Shown one piece after another: positions 10,902 to 20,633 of a stretch of DNA of 64,000 nt. The stretch comes from Oegoconia quadripuncta (Eukaryota; Arthropoda; Insecta; Lepidoptera; Autostichidae). The stretch lies in NCBI GenBank assembly GCA_949316235.1, contig OX438747.1, positions 3,906,501 through 3,970,500 on the forward strand, read 5' to 3'. The notes under the pieces were generated by a model that was given only the letters and a program-made list of their open reading frames with translations, made no database searches and was not told the origin of the DNA. The translations under genes were made by a program, and so were the position numbers. Each line of letters starts with the position of its first letter. Within the stretch, counting starts at the first letter, position 1.

Positions 10902-11491
10902 ATCAGTAATAGCCTAAACATGTTTTCTATCAATTCTGTAGGTTGCTGTAAGTATAGTATATACATAATTGTGAACTTCATTGCGTTGTAGAAATTGCTA
11001 AAATGTCCTAAAATAAAAAAGTTGTAAAAAAATAATCAACGTCTTCTTTATATTTTCTAAAAATAGTTTATTAGTGAAATTGTTCAAAATATAAAGAAGT
11101 TCATGATCGATTTTTTTGAAAGTTAGTTACAGGAGTTCTAAGTATATTATCCAACGTAATGAAATTCATAGTGGTAATTTTAGCCTAAGAGTCTAAAATG
11201 TCCATACACCTGTTTTAGGGTTTAATTTAAAAGAAAACCGCACTCAAATCGGATTACGCATCTGAGATATGTCCAGTCAAGACTGTATACGCAATGTTTT
11301 CAAAAATTTATTATTATTATTGACGAGCAGCAAATAAATATAGATTATTATTAAAAAATAGTTTTATTTATTAGAAATCGTATAAGCCGTTTCAAAGATA
11401 TTTAGCTTCCAACACTATCTTTTGGTCCAGTCTACCTGGAAGATAATAATCATTTGTTCTATCAATGTTGTCAGGGGTTTTCAATTGATAT
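10902..11491. other. Unassigned AT-rich stretch
   Basis: No gene or known repeat recognised. Confidence 0.4.
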
Positions 11492-11599
11492 ATTTTTTTA
11501 TGCACAACGGGTTGGCTCTTCACCCCAATCACACCTGATGTTAAGTGAAGATGAGGCCGAAGGTGGAAGCGTACTAACCCGGAAACCCAAATATTTGGT
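11492..11599 (-). mobile_element. SINE A 3' fragment
   Basis: Minus-strand tail: tgcacaacgggttggctctt, cacctgatgttaagtgaaga, ending after the acccggaaaccc motif. Confidence 0.8.
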
Positions 11600-11760
11600 A
11601 TATCACTGAATATTATAAATCATGTAACTTACTATTAGGCTTTATATCGGATTTAGTGTGAAGTCATCTAACCTGCGGAAGGAATACACGCTTCCAACAA
11701 TACCTCTTAGGGAAGGGAGTTCTGAGCGAGCAGATACATAGCCTCCTCATGATACTCCTT

Positions 11761-12081
11761 TAACTGCCTCCGTGGCTCAATGTAAACAACATTGGGTTTA
11801 CGATTTGGAGGTCGCGGTTCGATCCCCAGCGGGGTAGTCGGTTTGGTTGGTGGTAGGGCATTTTAAATGTCCGCCTGGTTAGCTATCACCATCTTATCTA
11901 AATCTGCCGCCAAGCAGCAATGTTAATAGCATTGTTGTGTTCCGGTTGTCAGAGATACGATAGCCAGTCCCCCAAATGTATTGGGGTTTTCGGGTCAGTA
12001 CGCTTCCACCTTCGACCTCATCTTCACTTAACATCAGGTGTGATTGAGGTCAAGTACGAACCGGTCGTGCATAAAAAAAAA
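11761..12081 (+). mobile_element. SINE A, full length
   Basis: A nearly complete copy of about 320 bp. The tRNA-like head (ctgcctccgtggctcaatgt, B-box gcggttcgatccccag) is followed by a body with ggtttggttggtggtagggc and a tail with catcaggtgtgattgaggtc and A8-9. Such elements are transcribed by Pol III from the internal A/B boxes and retroposed by a partner LINE. An open frame of about 60 codons through the tail recurs in other copies and is not a gene. Confidence 0.9.
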
Positions 12082-12387
12082 CTCCTTTGGCTTGACCGTA
12101 GTACCTAGTGCAAACAGAGTGTCTATTTGTATATTTCTTTCACATCATTGCCCAGCATCAGGACTTAATTTTTTTCACAAGGATACTTGAAGGGTCGGAG
12201 AAGGACATATGGTATTTATTCCCAGCAAAATAGTGTAAAAGAATAAATCTTTTTTTAATTCTATATTCAGCAATATAATTAGATATTTGTGGAAATTTGA
12301 TTTGAAAAAATCTGGTGCCCGCAACATACTAAATATGTTGTCGGGTTTTTTTTGGTTTTTAAATTAACTTAATTTGTTATTATTAGC
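12082..12387. other. Unassigned; partial dispersed repeat
   Basis: No gene. 12310-12360 (gttgtcgggttttttttggt, then tttttaaat) resembles 14430-14470 and part of the G repeat at 40060-40130. Confidence 0.4.
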
Positions 12388-12773
12388 GTATATATCGTGG
12401 TCGACCGTCCGGTACCGGTACCGACCGGTAGAGCGACTAGGGGGGTGTCGTCGCTTCGGGCCCTGTCGCGCCTCATACCGCCCGCTGATCTCGGTGTGAG
12501 GCACGACAGCGCCCCCCACGGAGGGCGCGCTAACCGCCCTCTGGGAACGGGCCTCCCCTTGAGAGGGAAGGCGGGCGGGGGGGGGGGGGACCTGGAGCCG
12601 CTTATGCGTTCCCAGGTCCTCCCTAATGCCGAAGAAGGTCGCCGCGGGATTTTAGCGGGTATCCCTTCCGGTAGGGAGGGGGTCCCACATAACCGGCTCG
12701 CCGTCCCCCAGGCGAGCGGTACGCTAATGCGTTTCCCCGCGAAAAACAAACAAAAAAAAAGGGTATATATCGT
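12388..12773 (+). mobile_element. GC-rich LINE 3' end with 11-bp TSD
   Basis: The insert 12399-12762 is far more GC-rich than its surroundings and ends in an A-rich tail (aaaaacaaacaaaaaaaaa). It is flanked by the direct repeat gtatatatcgt at 12388-12398 and 12763-12773. I read it as the 5'-truncated 3' UTR of a poly(A)-tailed LINE, probably R1-like. The segment near 12650-12740 resembles the second GC-rich insert at 14540-14733. Overlapping 129- and 160-codon frames on the two strands are a by-product of GC content. Confidence 0.85.
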
Positions 12774-13626
12774 AGGCAGGTGGTAAAATTGGCCATTCAA
12801 TTGCGTTGGATTCTTAGTAGTGTCCAAAGATATCTGGCTCTGACAGTACAATTTTTTGAATGGCTAATGTAGCTATCTGCCTAATAATAAGCATTATGCG
12901 GTAGTCACACCGGTGGTGTGATATAATGGTGGTCAAGTTATGAAGGGATCCTAGAACAGCTGCGACCTATGTATATTTGTCAGACCTTGTATCTTTTCTT
13001 AAGCCAACTGTACTTATCACGTGCGGAAAGATTATCTCTTCGGAGCGATCGAGCGTGGTGAATTTTTAGAAAGTTAAATCTGTTAGAAACTGCAAATTGG
13101 CAATATTGTGGTCGTATTTTAGAGGTCTTTTTAACAGTTATATGGTCTTACATTAGTGATGGACAGAAAAAGCATGGTAATATAGCGTGGAGTGGAAGCT
13201 GTGTCTATGATTACGGCCATGGTATCGTCGAGATGGAGTGTTCTCTAATTTTTTATCGATATATTCCAGTTTGGTCACATTCCAGCTTTGTTACACTTTC
13301 CTCCTTCCACATTAAACAACTGTTTTTGAATCCTGAGATTCAGCTCCTCTAAATCCCACACGTTTGGGGTATAGCCTTGTCTCCACAGGATATACCTAGT
13401 CATTCATAATCCATCATGCGACGGACCTAGTACGGTTTTGTGCCAGACTAGTTGGCGACTTGACGTGCCCTGAGTCAGTGTTTTCAACGCGCTCTGCGTT
13501 CAAGCATGGAAACATTTATTTGAAAAGACGTCGCTAATGACCACCCATCCATGGCCTGACTGCGTGAAGTATTTACCATACTTCGCTAAACGAAAATACC
13601 GTTTATGAAAGATCAAGGAATTTCGA
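12774..13626. other. Unassigned stretch
   Basis: Mixed-composition DNA with scattered stops in all frames. No homology recognised; possibly an old transposon. Confidence 0.4.
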
Positions 13627-13953
13627 TTTTTTTTATGCATATCGGGTTAGCACTTGACGTCAATCACTCGTGATGTTAAGTGAAGATGAGGACGGAGGTG
13701 GAAGCTTAAAGACCCGAAAACCCCATTTTATTTGGTGGACTGTGCATCTTATCTCAGACATCCAAAACACAATAATGCTATTAACTTGCTGTTGGGCGGC
13801 AGACTAGCTAAGCGGTGGTAGCTAGCCAGGTGAACTTTTAAAATACCTTACCACCAACCAAACCGCGTGCTAAATATATATCCCGTTGGGGATCGCATCC
13901 GCGACCTTCGATTCGTAAAACCTATGTTGTTTATAATGAGCCACGTAGCCGGT
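13627..13953 (-). mobile_element. SINE A, full length, diverged
   Basis: Complete minus-strand copy from T-run to head (ccacgtagccggtc). It is clearly more mutated than the copies at 11761, 14881 and 18428, so it is older. Confidence 0.85.
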
Positions 13954-14019
13954 CAGAAGTTCCGAATAAAGTGTCATAACAACGTTTTAATACAGGAATC
14001 TAAAGCTTAGTTTCAAAAC

Positions 14020-14300
14020 AACTATTTTTCTCAGTACCCTCCCCAATATAAATAGCTAAACATATATGCATCCCACATGGAGTGGTTGGATATATCCCAA
14101 ATATTAGTGTATGGATGTTCGAAACATTAGAGTTTAATGCTTGAAACAACATCCACGGTTCACCTTTCAAAGTATAGAGAAATTCACACGTGACAGGGGG
14201 TGAACCCATGGCCGTTAAAACGTACAAACATATAGATGTTTTTTGATGGTGTCCCTTAATCACCTTTTACTGGAAGAGACGGGTTGGTTCTATTCCTTTT
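14020..14300 (+). repeat. Repeat H copy
   Basis: It shares ordered blocks with 61990-62262: cccaaatatt, gaaacaacatccacggttca, gtgaacccatggccgtt, and cttttactggaagagacggg. The element class is unknown; a recurrent lepidopteran repeat by memory. Confidence 0.6.
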
Positions 14301-14498
14301 ACCCGCCTGCCCAAGGAAGGAGGGTAATGTTTTTCGAGTGTGTGTATGTATGTCCTTTCCTTTGGCGCATCCTGTAGCCTAAACGGATTTTTTATGGTAA
14401 AAAATCCAACATGGCGTCCACAAAATACAAAATATTTTATATGCTGTTGGGTTTTTTGGTTTTTAAATACTTAAATAGATAGAAAACACACAGAACTA
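14301..14498. other. Short unassigned repeat-like stretch
   Basis: It contains aaaaaatccaacatggcgtc, similar to the G repeat near 40026. No gene. Confidence 0.35.
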
Positions 14499-14880
14499 AA
14501 TAAATAAGTATCCTTGGACATGTACCTACGCAATGTCATTTTTTTTTTTTTTTTTTGACGGGGGGAAAACACATTTACGCGTTCGACCCGCCGCTGACGG
14601 GGGTCAGCAGCGAGGATATGTGGGACTCACCGCTCCAGACGGGAGCGGTCCTACCCACTAAAAACCCCCCGGTGTTCCTCCGCGCTCACCGTAACGGCGT
14701 GGCCACGGGTACCCCTCGGTAATCGTCCGCAGCACGCAATGTCATCTAGTTCCACATTAAGCAACTATAGGTTTGTGTTGTGGATACCAGATGGTTGATA
14801 TACTACATGAATACATATAGTTTTTTTTGTAAATAAATTCTTATTATGAATGCTAACATCCATAATTCGGGTAGACATTT
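14499..14880 (-). mobile_element. SINE C body interrupted by a LINE tail
   Basis: Minus-strand SINE C (tatccttggacat ... ctagttccacattaagcaac ... ggataccagatggttgatat). The LINE tail at 14540-14733 splits it. SINE A at 14881 adjoins its other end, where the C head is missing. Confidence 0.85.
14528..14745 (-). mobile_element. GC-rich LINE 3' end, 12-bp TSD
   Basis: The direct repeat acgcaatgtcat at 14528-14539 and 14734-14745 flanks an insert of about 194 bp that starts with T17 on the + strand. On the minus strand it is a GC-rich 3' UTR plus poly(A). Being poly(A)-tailed and severely 5'-truncated, it is a target-primed reverse transcription product. Confidence 0.9.
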
Positions 14881-15215
14881 TAACCACCTCCGTGGCTCAA
14901 TGTAAACAACATTGGGTTTACGATTCGGAGGTCGCGGGTTCGATGCCCAGCGGGGTACATGTTTAAGTTACTCGGTTTGGTTGGTGGTAGGGCATTTTAA
15001 CTGTCCGCCTGGCTAGTTACCACCATCTTATCCAAATCTGCCGCCAAGCAGCAATGTTAATAGCATTGTTGTGTTCCAGTTGTCAGAGATAAGATAGCCA
15101 GTCCCCCAAATGTGTTGGGGTTTCCGGGTCAGTACGCTTCCACCTTCGACCTCATCATCACATAACATCAGGTGTGATTGAGGTCAAGTACCAACCCGTT
15201 GTGCGTAAAAATAAA
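14881..15215 (+). mobile_element. SINE A, full length
   Basis: Complete copy: head accacctccgtggctcaatg, B-box gggttcgatgcccag, body, tail gtgcgtaaaaataaaa. It abuts the truncated SINE C. Confidence 0.9.
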
Positions 15216-15538
15216 ATATTTAACACCCTCAAACACATTAACAACCGGCGTATTCTATCGGAGATTAAAAAGAAGCCTTAAAGTGCTCCTAGTAATCATG
15301 AGCTTGAGATTAAAATTAAGTAGGTACAGAAAAGTAGGCAGGTACGTAAATAATACTAATCGTGAAACCTACAGTATGTAACCGCAAACGTTAATCCAAT
15401 TTTCATTATTACGTTCCCTACCTACTTACTTATTCAATGTTTTCATCGTTATATACGAAACATGTTACAGTCACATTCAATAAATCGCCTGGGACGAAAA
15501 GGCGGAGGTAATAAGGTAATTTAGGCGAAAGTAGCGAG
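15216..15538. other. Unassigned stretch
   Basis: AT-rich; no gene seen. Confidence 0.4.
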
Positions 15539-15842
15539 CGTCGGTGGCTCAGCGGTTAAGACGCGGTCTCCCAATGTAGGAGGTCCGGGTTCGATTCCCA
15601 GGCAGGCCATGTACCAATGAGTTTTAAAATTTAATTTAACTACTTATGTGCATTTATCCGACTGATCTTAAGCGGCGAAGGAAAACATCGTGAGGAAACC
15701 TGGCATGCCTGAGAAATAAAAATCAAGGGCAAAGTGAAGTCCCCAACCCGCATTCGACCAGCGTGGTGGACTACGCCCCATACTCCCTCATATTACAAAG
15801 GAAGGCCATATATCCCTGCAGTAGGATGTTTACGGGCTGATG
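15539..15842 (+). mobile_element. SINE D, full length
   Basis: tRNA-like head (gtcggtggctcagcggttaa; B-box gggttcgattcccag), body with catttatccgactgatctta and gaaaacatcgtgaggaaacc, and tail tgcagtaggatgtttacggg ctgatga. About 300 bp. Other copies are at 36391, 48578 and 61649. Confidence 0.85.
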
Positions 15843-16235
15843 AGGAAGGGGGGATATCAAACATCATTTATTTGTAACCTATTTTCTTCGCTCTCGAGTG
15901 TAAAACTTTGCGAAAATATATCATGGAGATTCTACTGCGTTCTCACACAGGATGTGCCAATTGGTGCAGGCAGTTATCTGGCACTTACCGTCTTATATAA
16001 TAAGTTACCTTCAAGGCTCCTTGTTTGAATGCAATGTCAATGCAAATTGTGACAGAGTGACTCATGTGTTGTCGTTTATGACGCAAGTGAGTTACAAAAT
16101 TCGTTCGTCATTGTACATTCAACAATGGATTAAATTGGATGTTAATTCAAACCTATGTTGTTTTAAATCATGACCGGAGCGATTGCGATGTGTCGGATTG
16201 AATGATCAGGAATCACTTTGATGATTTAGCTATTT
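15843..16235. other. Unassigned stretch
   Basis: Overlapping 62- and 73-codon frames have no recognisable similarity. I do not call a gene. Confidence 0.4.
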
Positions 16236-16312
16236 ACTCTGACCACTACACCAAAAGGTCGCGGGTTCGAATCCCGCTAGGAGCATATGTTTGTATGATG
16301 AATACAGACGTG
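16236..16312 (+). mobile_element. SINE C head, cut by SINE A
   Basis: tctgaccactacaccaaaag, B-box gggttcgaatcccgctagga, then gatgaatacagacgtg directly joined to the T-run of SINE A. Confidence 0.8.
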
Positions 16313-16645
16313 TTTTTTTTTATGCACGACGGGTTCGTACTTGACCTCAATCACACCTGATGTTAAGTGAAGATGAGGTCGAAGGTGGAAGCGTACTGAC
16401 CCGGAAACCCCAACACATTTGGGGGACTGGCTATCTTCTCTCTGACAACTGGAACTCAACAATGCTATTAACATTGTTGCTTGGCGGCAGATTTGGATAT
16501 GATGGTGGTAGCTAGCCAGGTGGACATTTAAAATGCCCTACCATCAACCAAACCGAGTACTTAAACATGTACCCCGCTGGGGATCGAACCCGCGACCTCC
16601 GAATCGTAACCCCGACGTTGTTTACATTGAGCCACGGAGGCGGTT
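16313..16645 (-). mobile_element. SINE A, full length, inside SINE C
   Basis: Complete minus-strand copy (T-run 16313-16320 to ccacggaggcggtt). It joins the SINE C head at 16312, so A is younger than this C copy. The distal C sequence is not found after 16645, so deletion accompanied or followed the insertion. Confidence 0.9.
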
Positions 16646-17239
16646 ATAAGAGGATATTAACCTTAATTTGAGATTAGAAAATGGTTAATCACTTTAATAC
16701 CTCGTTTATCAATTGATTTTCGGTAAGGTGCGATGGGTTTACTAAATTATCAATTTGTGTCAAAATCTAAAACAACACTTACTAAGTATATAACATACAG
16801 TTAACTAGATACATTTAACATGGTAGCACTAATACAAAGGGCTAGTTTCCAATAAAGCCCTGTGTTCCACCAACGGGAACTAGATAGTGTTGGTTTCACA
16901 CAATCCTATTGTGCATATTAAGGTGCCGTGACCACTTACATACTGTATGGATGGTGTACATCACGTTTATAAGTGCATACACATACAGTACCAGCTCTAT
17001 CGATTTAACTTTTTCGAACACGTTTGTATTTAAGGCAAATATCGTATACTATGCTTATGTAAGTGATGAGGAATGAATTGTGGTCAGCATTGTCTATGTA
17101 TGGGGTAGACAGCAACTTGATACGAGCACTGAAATCACTTTATGAAGATTCCAGTGCTTGTGTCAGGAGTTGCATCTAGCCCTCTACCTCCTCTATCTAT
17201 CCTCTTTTCGTTTCATACTCGCATTAATTACTGTGTGCT
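16646..17239. other. Unassigned stretch
   Basis: No gene or known repeat recognised. Confidence 0.4.
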
Positions 17240-17535
17240 TAGTTACGTACTATTATATTTAATTAGTATAAATTCAAATACTTATGGGTATATATTATAT
17301 ATATTATTACTATTTGTATGTATGTATTCAATTAACGTATGTATTTATTTAGGTGATTTATTTAAGTTATTAAAATTAGTTTACCGTGCACGCTACCTAC
17401 ATGTTATAATTATAATGCTTCTTAACCCAAAGGTTGCCTGGAAAAGATCGCTTTCAGTGATAAGGCCGCGAAATTGTACTATCCCCTTTTTCTTATTTTT
17501 TTGTATGCTTCTTATTGTTGTACAATAAAGAATAT
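17240..17535 (+). repeat. Repeat E copy, LINE 3' UTR type
   Basis: It is the inverse of 56296-56545 over about 250 bp (tatgtatgtattcaattaac, gcacgctacctacatg, cccaaaggttgcctgg, gtgataaggccgcgaa). It ends gtacaataaagaatattttg. The 128-codon open frame through it is not conserved as protein. Confidence 0.65.
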
Positions 17536-17586
17536 TTTGTTGTTTGTTTGATTAATGGGGCGTACCTATACTAAAATGGTTTAACA

Positions 17587-17814
17587 TCGAGAAAGGTGTT
17601 AGACAGTGTTGTGTTGCGTCCCCATGGCTGTTTAACTTATTCATGGACAGTTGCCTGCAAGTATTGAAAGAATATGAATGTGGATTGACAATGAATGGGT
17701 TATTCTTCAAATGTCTCCTCTATGCCGATGATCAAGTAATCCTTGCGTCGTCCCAAGAGGAGTTACAAGAGATGGTAACACATATGAATACGGCTTTGAA
17801 AGAAAAAGGATAAA
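17587..17814 (+). pseudogene. RTE-type reverse transcriptase fragment
   Basis: One open frame of 75 codons begins IEKGVRQCCVASPWLFNLFM, carries LLYADDQVILASSQEELQEM with the YADD catalytic motif, and ends ALKEKG plus a stop. These are RT core motifs (GVRQG...SP.LFN and YADD) in a form typical of RTE/BovB-type LINEs. The G of GVRQG is replaced by C. It has no start codon and no flanking domains, and a diverged SINE A tail follows almost at once. It is a dead fragment. Confidence 0.8.
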
Positions 17815-17824
17815 AGGCTAAAAC

Positions 17825-17960
17825 AGTCAGTCCCCCAAATAAGACGGTTTCCGGGTCGCGTACGAGTACGCTTCCACCTTCGGCCTCATCTCCACTTAAC
17901 TCACTCACTCTCATTAATTTGTAATTGACTTCAAGTGCAAATACGTTGGGAAATAAAAAA
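17825..17960 (+). mobile_element. SINE A 3' fragment, diverged
   Basis: cagtcccccaaataagacgg, cttccaccttcggcctcatc, then a degraded tail and A-run. Old copy. Confidence 0.65.
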
Positions 17961-18063
17961 AAAGTAAGGCTTGTTTATGAAATTGGCAGTACCGTCGACT
18001 GTAATTTCATGGGGTGTCTCCTTAAGGTTTAGGTACAGAATACCTACTTTAATAGTGCAAGTT

Positions 18064-18204
18064 TAGGCCTATACAGAACATTACTCAACCGTGATCTGTG
18101 CGTGATACGAGATTTAGGTGACATTTTTTTTATAAAATAACAGTCTCAAATCTCTATTCAAGAATGGATCACGACTTGAGTAACGTTCTGTAATACGGGC
18201 CTTA
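18064..18204. mobile_element. Palindromic MITE-like element, 0.14 kb
   Basis: Imperfect inverted arms of about 35 bp (taggcc..acagaacattactcaa.. against ..ttgagtaacgttctgt..ggcctta) run into a weaker inner palindrome. TA lies at both outer edges. No coding capacity. Confidence 0.7.
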
Positions 18205-18427
18205 GAGACAGAAATAATATCTAATTTTATTGTTTTAGAAACACCCGCTATAAAAAACAAACGGTTTTTCTAAATTAGATGATAAGTAAGCATGGCCATG
18301 AACATATTTTCTCCTTCGTTTTGTGGAATCACAAATTGTATATAATAATATTCTTACTATTCTTAAACTGATGAACAGATATACAAGGCGCGCGTCAATT
18401 TATTCGCAATTCTACGACCTGGAGTTC
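18205..18427. other. Unassigned short stretch
   Basis: AT-rich, no gene. Confidence 0.35.
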
Positions 18428-18773
18428 TTTTTTTTTTTTTTTTTTTTTTATGCATAACGGGTTGGTACTTGACCTCAATCACACCTGATGTTAAGTGAAG
18501 ATGAGGTCGAAGATGGAAGCGTACTGACCCGGAAACCCCAACACATTTGGGGGACTGGCTATCTTATCTCTGACAACCGGAACACGACAATGCTATTAAC
18601 ATTGCTGCTTGGCGGCAGATTTAGATAAGATGGTGGTAGCTAGCCAGGCGGACATTTAAAATGCCCTACCACCAACCAAACCGAGTACTTAAACATGTAC
18701 CCCGCTGGGGATCGAACCCGCGACCTCCGAATCGTAAACCCAATGTTGTTTACATTGAGCCACGGAGGCGGTT
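18428..18773 (-). mobile_element. SINE A, full length, long poly(A)
   Basis: Complete minus-strand copy with a 22-base T-run (18428-18449) and an intact head ending ccacggaggcggtt. The long homopolymer tail and low divergence suggest a recent insertion. Confidence 0.9.
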
Positions 18774-18775
18774 CT

Positions 18776-18908
18776 ATTACATAATTTCATCGTTATCGTC
18801 ATCGATTACGTTCTGACATGTGATTGGTTGTTCCATCGCTCGCTCGGCAATTTGACGGTTTCTTATTGGTCAACGTAATCGATGACGATACCGATGAAGT
18901 TACGTAAT
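18776..18908. mobile_element. Palindromic MITE, 37-bp arms
   Basis: Arms 18776-18812 and 18872-18908 are inverse copies with about four mismatches (attac.taa.ttcatcg, then tatcgtcatcgattacgtt). The spacer is 59 bp. It is wedged between the head of SINE A and a SINE C head, with the dinucleotide ct on both sides. Confidence 0.85.
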
Positions 18909-18913
18909 CTAAG

Positions 18914-19010
18914 GGCAGTTTGGTGTAGTGGTTAGCAACTCTGGCCACTATACCAAAAGGTTGCGGGTTCGAATCCCGCTAGGAATATGCTCCTAGCGGG
19001 ATTCGAACCC
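18914..19010 (+). mobile_element. SINE C head ending in a perfect hairpin
   Basis: Normal SINE C head (cagtttggtgtagtggttag ... ccaaaaggttgc). Then 18965-18984 is followed, after the loop atatgc, by its exact inverse at 18991-19010. The B-box is thus present once on each strand, and the rest of the SINE is missing. Confidence 0.9.
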
Positions 19011-19698
19011 CAAAAAAATTTAAAATTCCATGAATGTTATTTTTCTTGTCTTAGATATTGAAATCAGGTTTCTTTTTAAACCCACTACGCAAAAAATGTT
19101 GTATTATAAATTAGAACTCAATGTCTATCTGTGGCTTTCACCAATGGAATTCAGCTATTTCGATGTGAAAAATTGTGCATATAGTATATATTAATTAATT
19201 ATTATTTAACACTATTGCCGTGTGGTGGCCTTGTACATAATTTTCTAAATTAATAATACTTATAATGTATAAAGAATCTCTCTTAATGAAAAGCAAAAAC
19301 AACGTGGTTTATACGAATCTATTCCGGGCAAAGCATCCATCAGAAGTTAGTACTTTCCTAAAGAATCTTACGCAATACCGTATCGGGTTTGAAGGCAACA
19401 AAAAATCTATATCACGATAGATCGTGACCGGAGATACTTGCGCATGCGACGGTCGTATCTTCAGGCCTGTGGCGCAGAGTCTGTGGCCATTATGGCCGGT
19501 AATCATTGTCACGTGTACATAGAGGATCAGGAACTTGACAAAAGGCAGTTGTCATATACTTTTTAAGGTTATGCAGCTCATAAGGAAAAAATAGGATGAC
19601 ATGACATGCTATATAAGATTTAATAAACTATATGTAAAAAGTTTAACTCAAAGCAATAAAAAGATAGAGTCTTTTGTAATAGCAGAGTACTGGCGGGT
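19011..19698. other. Unassigned stretch
   Basis: No gene or known repeat recognised. A 67-codon minus frame (19309-19512) has no resemblance to known proteins. Confidence 0.4.
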
Positions 19699-19851
19699 AT
19701 CTTTAGACATACACACAGCGCCATCTAGTTCCACAGTAAGCAACTATAGGCTTGTGTTGTGGATACCAGATGGTTGATATACTACATAAATATATTTTTT
19801 TGTAAATAAATACTTATTACAAATGAAAACATCCATAACTCGGGTACACAT
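19699..19851 (-). mobile_element. SINE C, 3' two-thirds
   Basis: ctttagacatacacacagcg, ctagttccacagtaagcaac, accagatggttgatatacta, atccataactcgggtacaca; it stops before the tRNA-like head and joins repeat G. Confidence 0.85.
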
Positions 19852-19948
19852 TTTGGATTTTTATTTTTTATTTATTTTGGAATCTTACGACACACTGGGT
19901 ATCGAATCTAGCAATACATTTCAGTTGTTTAGGATAGGAGGTAACATT

Positions 19949-20592
19949 TGCCATGTGAATATGATGAGAATAGACATACTTCCTCCTCTCAGTGTACCGG
20001 CAAAAAACATAACATAGAAATGTTTAGTGATGAAGTTGGTAAAGACATGGGTTTGCGACTTAGCCAGTATATGGGACAGGCAATACTTAATAACTGTATG
20101 CCTGGTGCCACCTACTCAATTATATTAAAAAAGATCTTATCAAAGACTTTTAAAGAGAATACTACTTTGATAATTCTTATAGGACGACGGGGAAATGTAA
20201 ATAAAAAAACTCTGATAAATTATTTCTCTCAGTTGAATAATTTAAAAAATGTTCATAAGGTTTTATTGTTTGCATTTCCATTTAGCCAGAGTTTAATAAA
20301 AAATGAAAATGACTTTAGACATAATTTAAATTTAACCTTGCACACTCTGACATGTCGTCATGAAAATAAATTTCATTTTTTTGACACTAATAAATTTATT
20401 AGTTCCAAATATTTTTATGTGACAGGAGATAATTATTATCTTCCCAAATATTTTAGAAGACAATTAGCAAATATGCTATCTTATTTTATTTTAAATTCAG
20501 TCACTTTAGTGACTGACCCAACAGGCGCCTCTATTGGGCAGCCATTAATTATTAATAAATCCTTGGAAATCATTCCAAATAATTTAAATTAA
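19949..20592 (+). CDS. LINE ORF1, C-terminal part (esterase-like)
   Basis: The frame is open from the LINE's truncated 5' edge to a stop at 20590-20592. It has no genuine ATG at its beginning, so the original N-terminus is lost. About 213 residues remain. They include TTLIILIGRRGNVN near residue 73, VHKVLLFAFPF near residue 104, and a late aromatic/His/Asp-poor tail ending LVTDPTGASIG. The layout recalls the SGNH-esterase-like domain in the ORF1 of some CR1 elements, but the canonical GDS and DxxH residues are not evident, so any hydrolase activity is doubtful. ORF1 would bind element RNA. ORF2 starts 41 bases downstream. Confidence 0.6.
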
Positions 20593-20633
20593 ATCATAAG
20601 ACAACAGAGACCACCTCTGGCATTATAAAAAAT

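Noticed and set aside
11920..12108. Recurring frame through SINE A (also 16277-16474)
   Set aside because: Non-coding SINE body; frames end differently in each copy.
12369..12851. Overlapping 160- and 129-codon frames on opposite strands
   Set aside because: They lie in a GC-rich LINE tail that is flanked by a TSD; there are no recognisable domains.
14881..15215. SINE heads as genuine tRNA genes
   Set aside because: They have B-boxes and partial cloverleaf sequence, but lack proper acceptor-stem pairing at the 3' side and continue into SINE bodies.
17142..17528. 128-codon frame with a similar protein at 56316-56531
   Set aside because: The similarity comes from repeat E, a retroelement 3' UTR; the frames are not maintained across other copies.
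19823..20017. Shared peptide between 19823-20017 (+) and 39928-40173 (-)
   Set aside because: Both read through repeat G; the frame crosses SINE or LINE junctions and has no start common to both.
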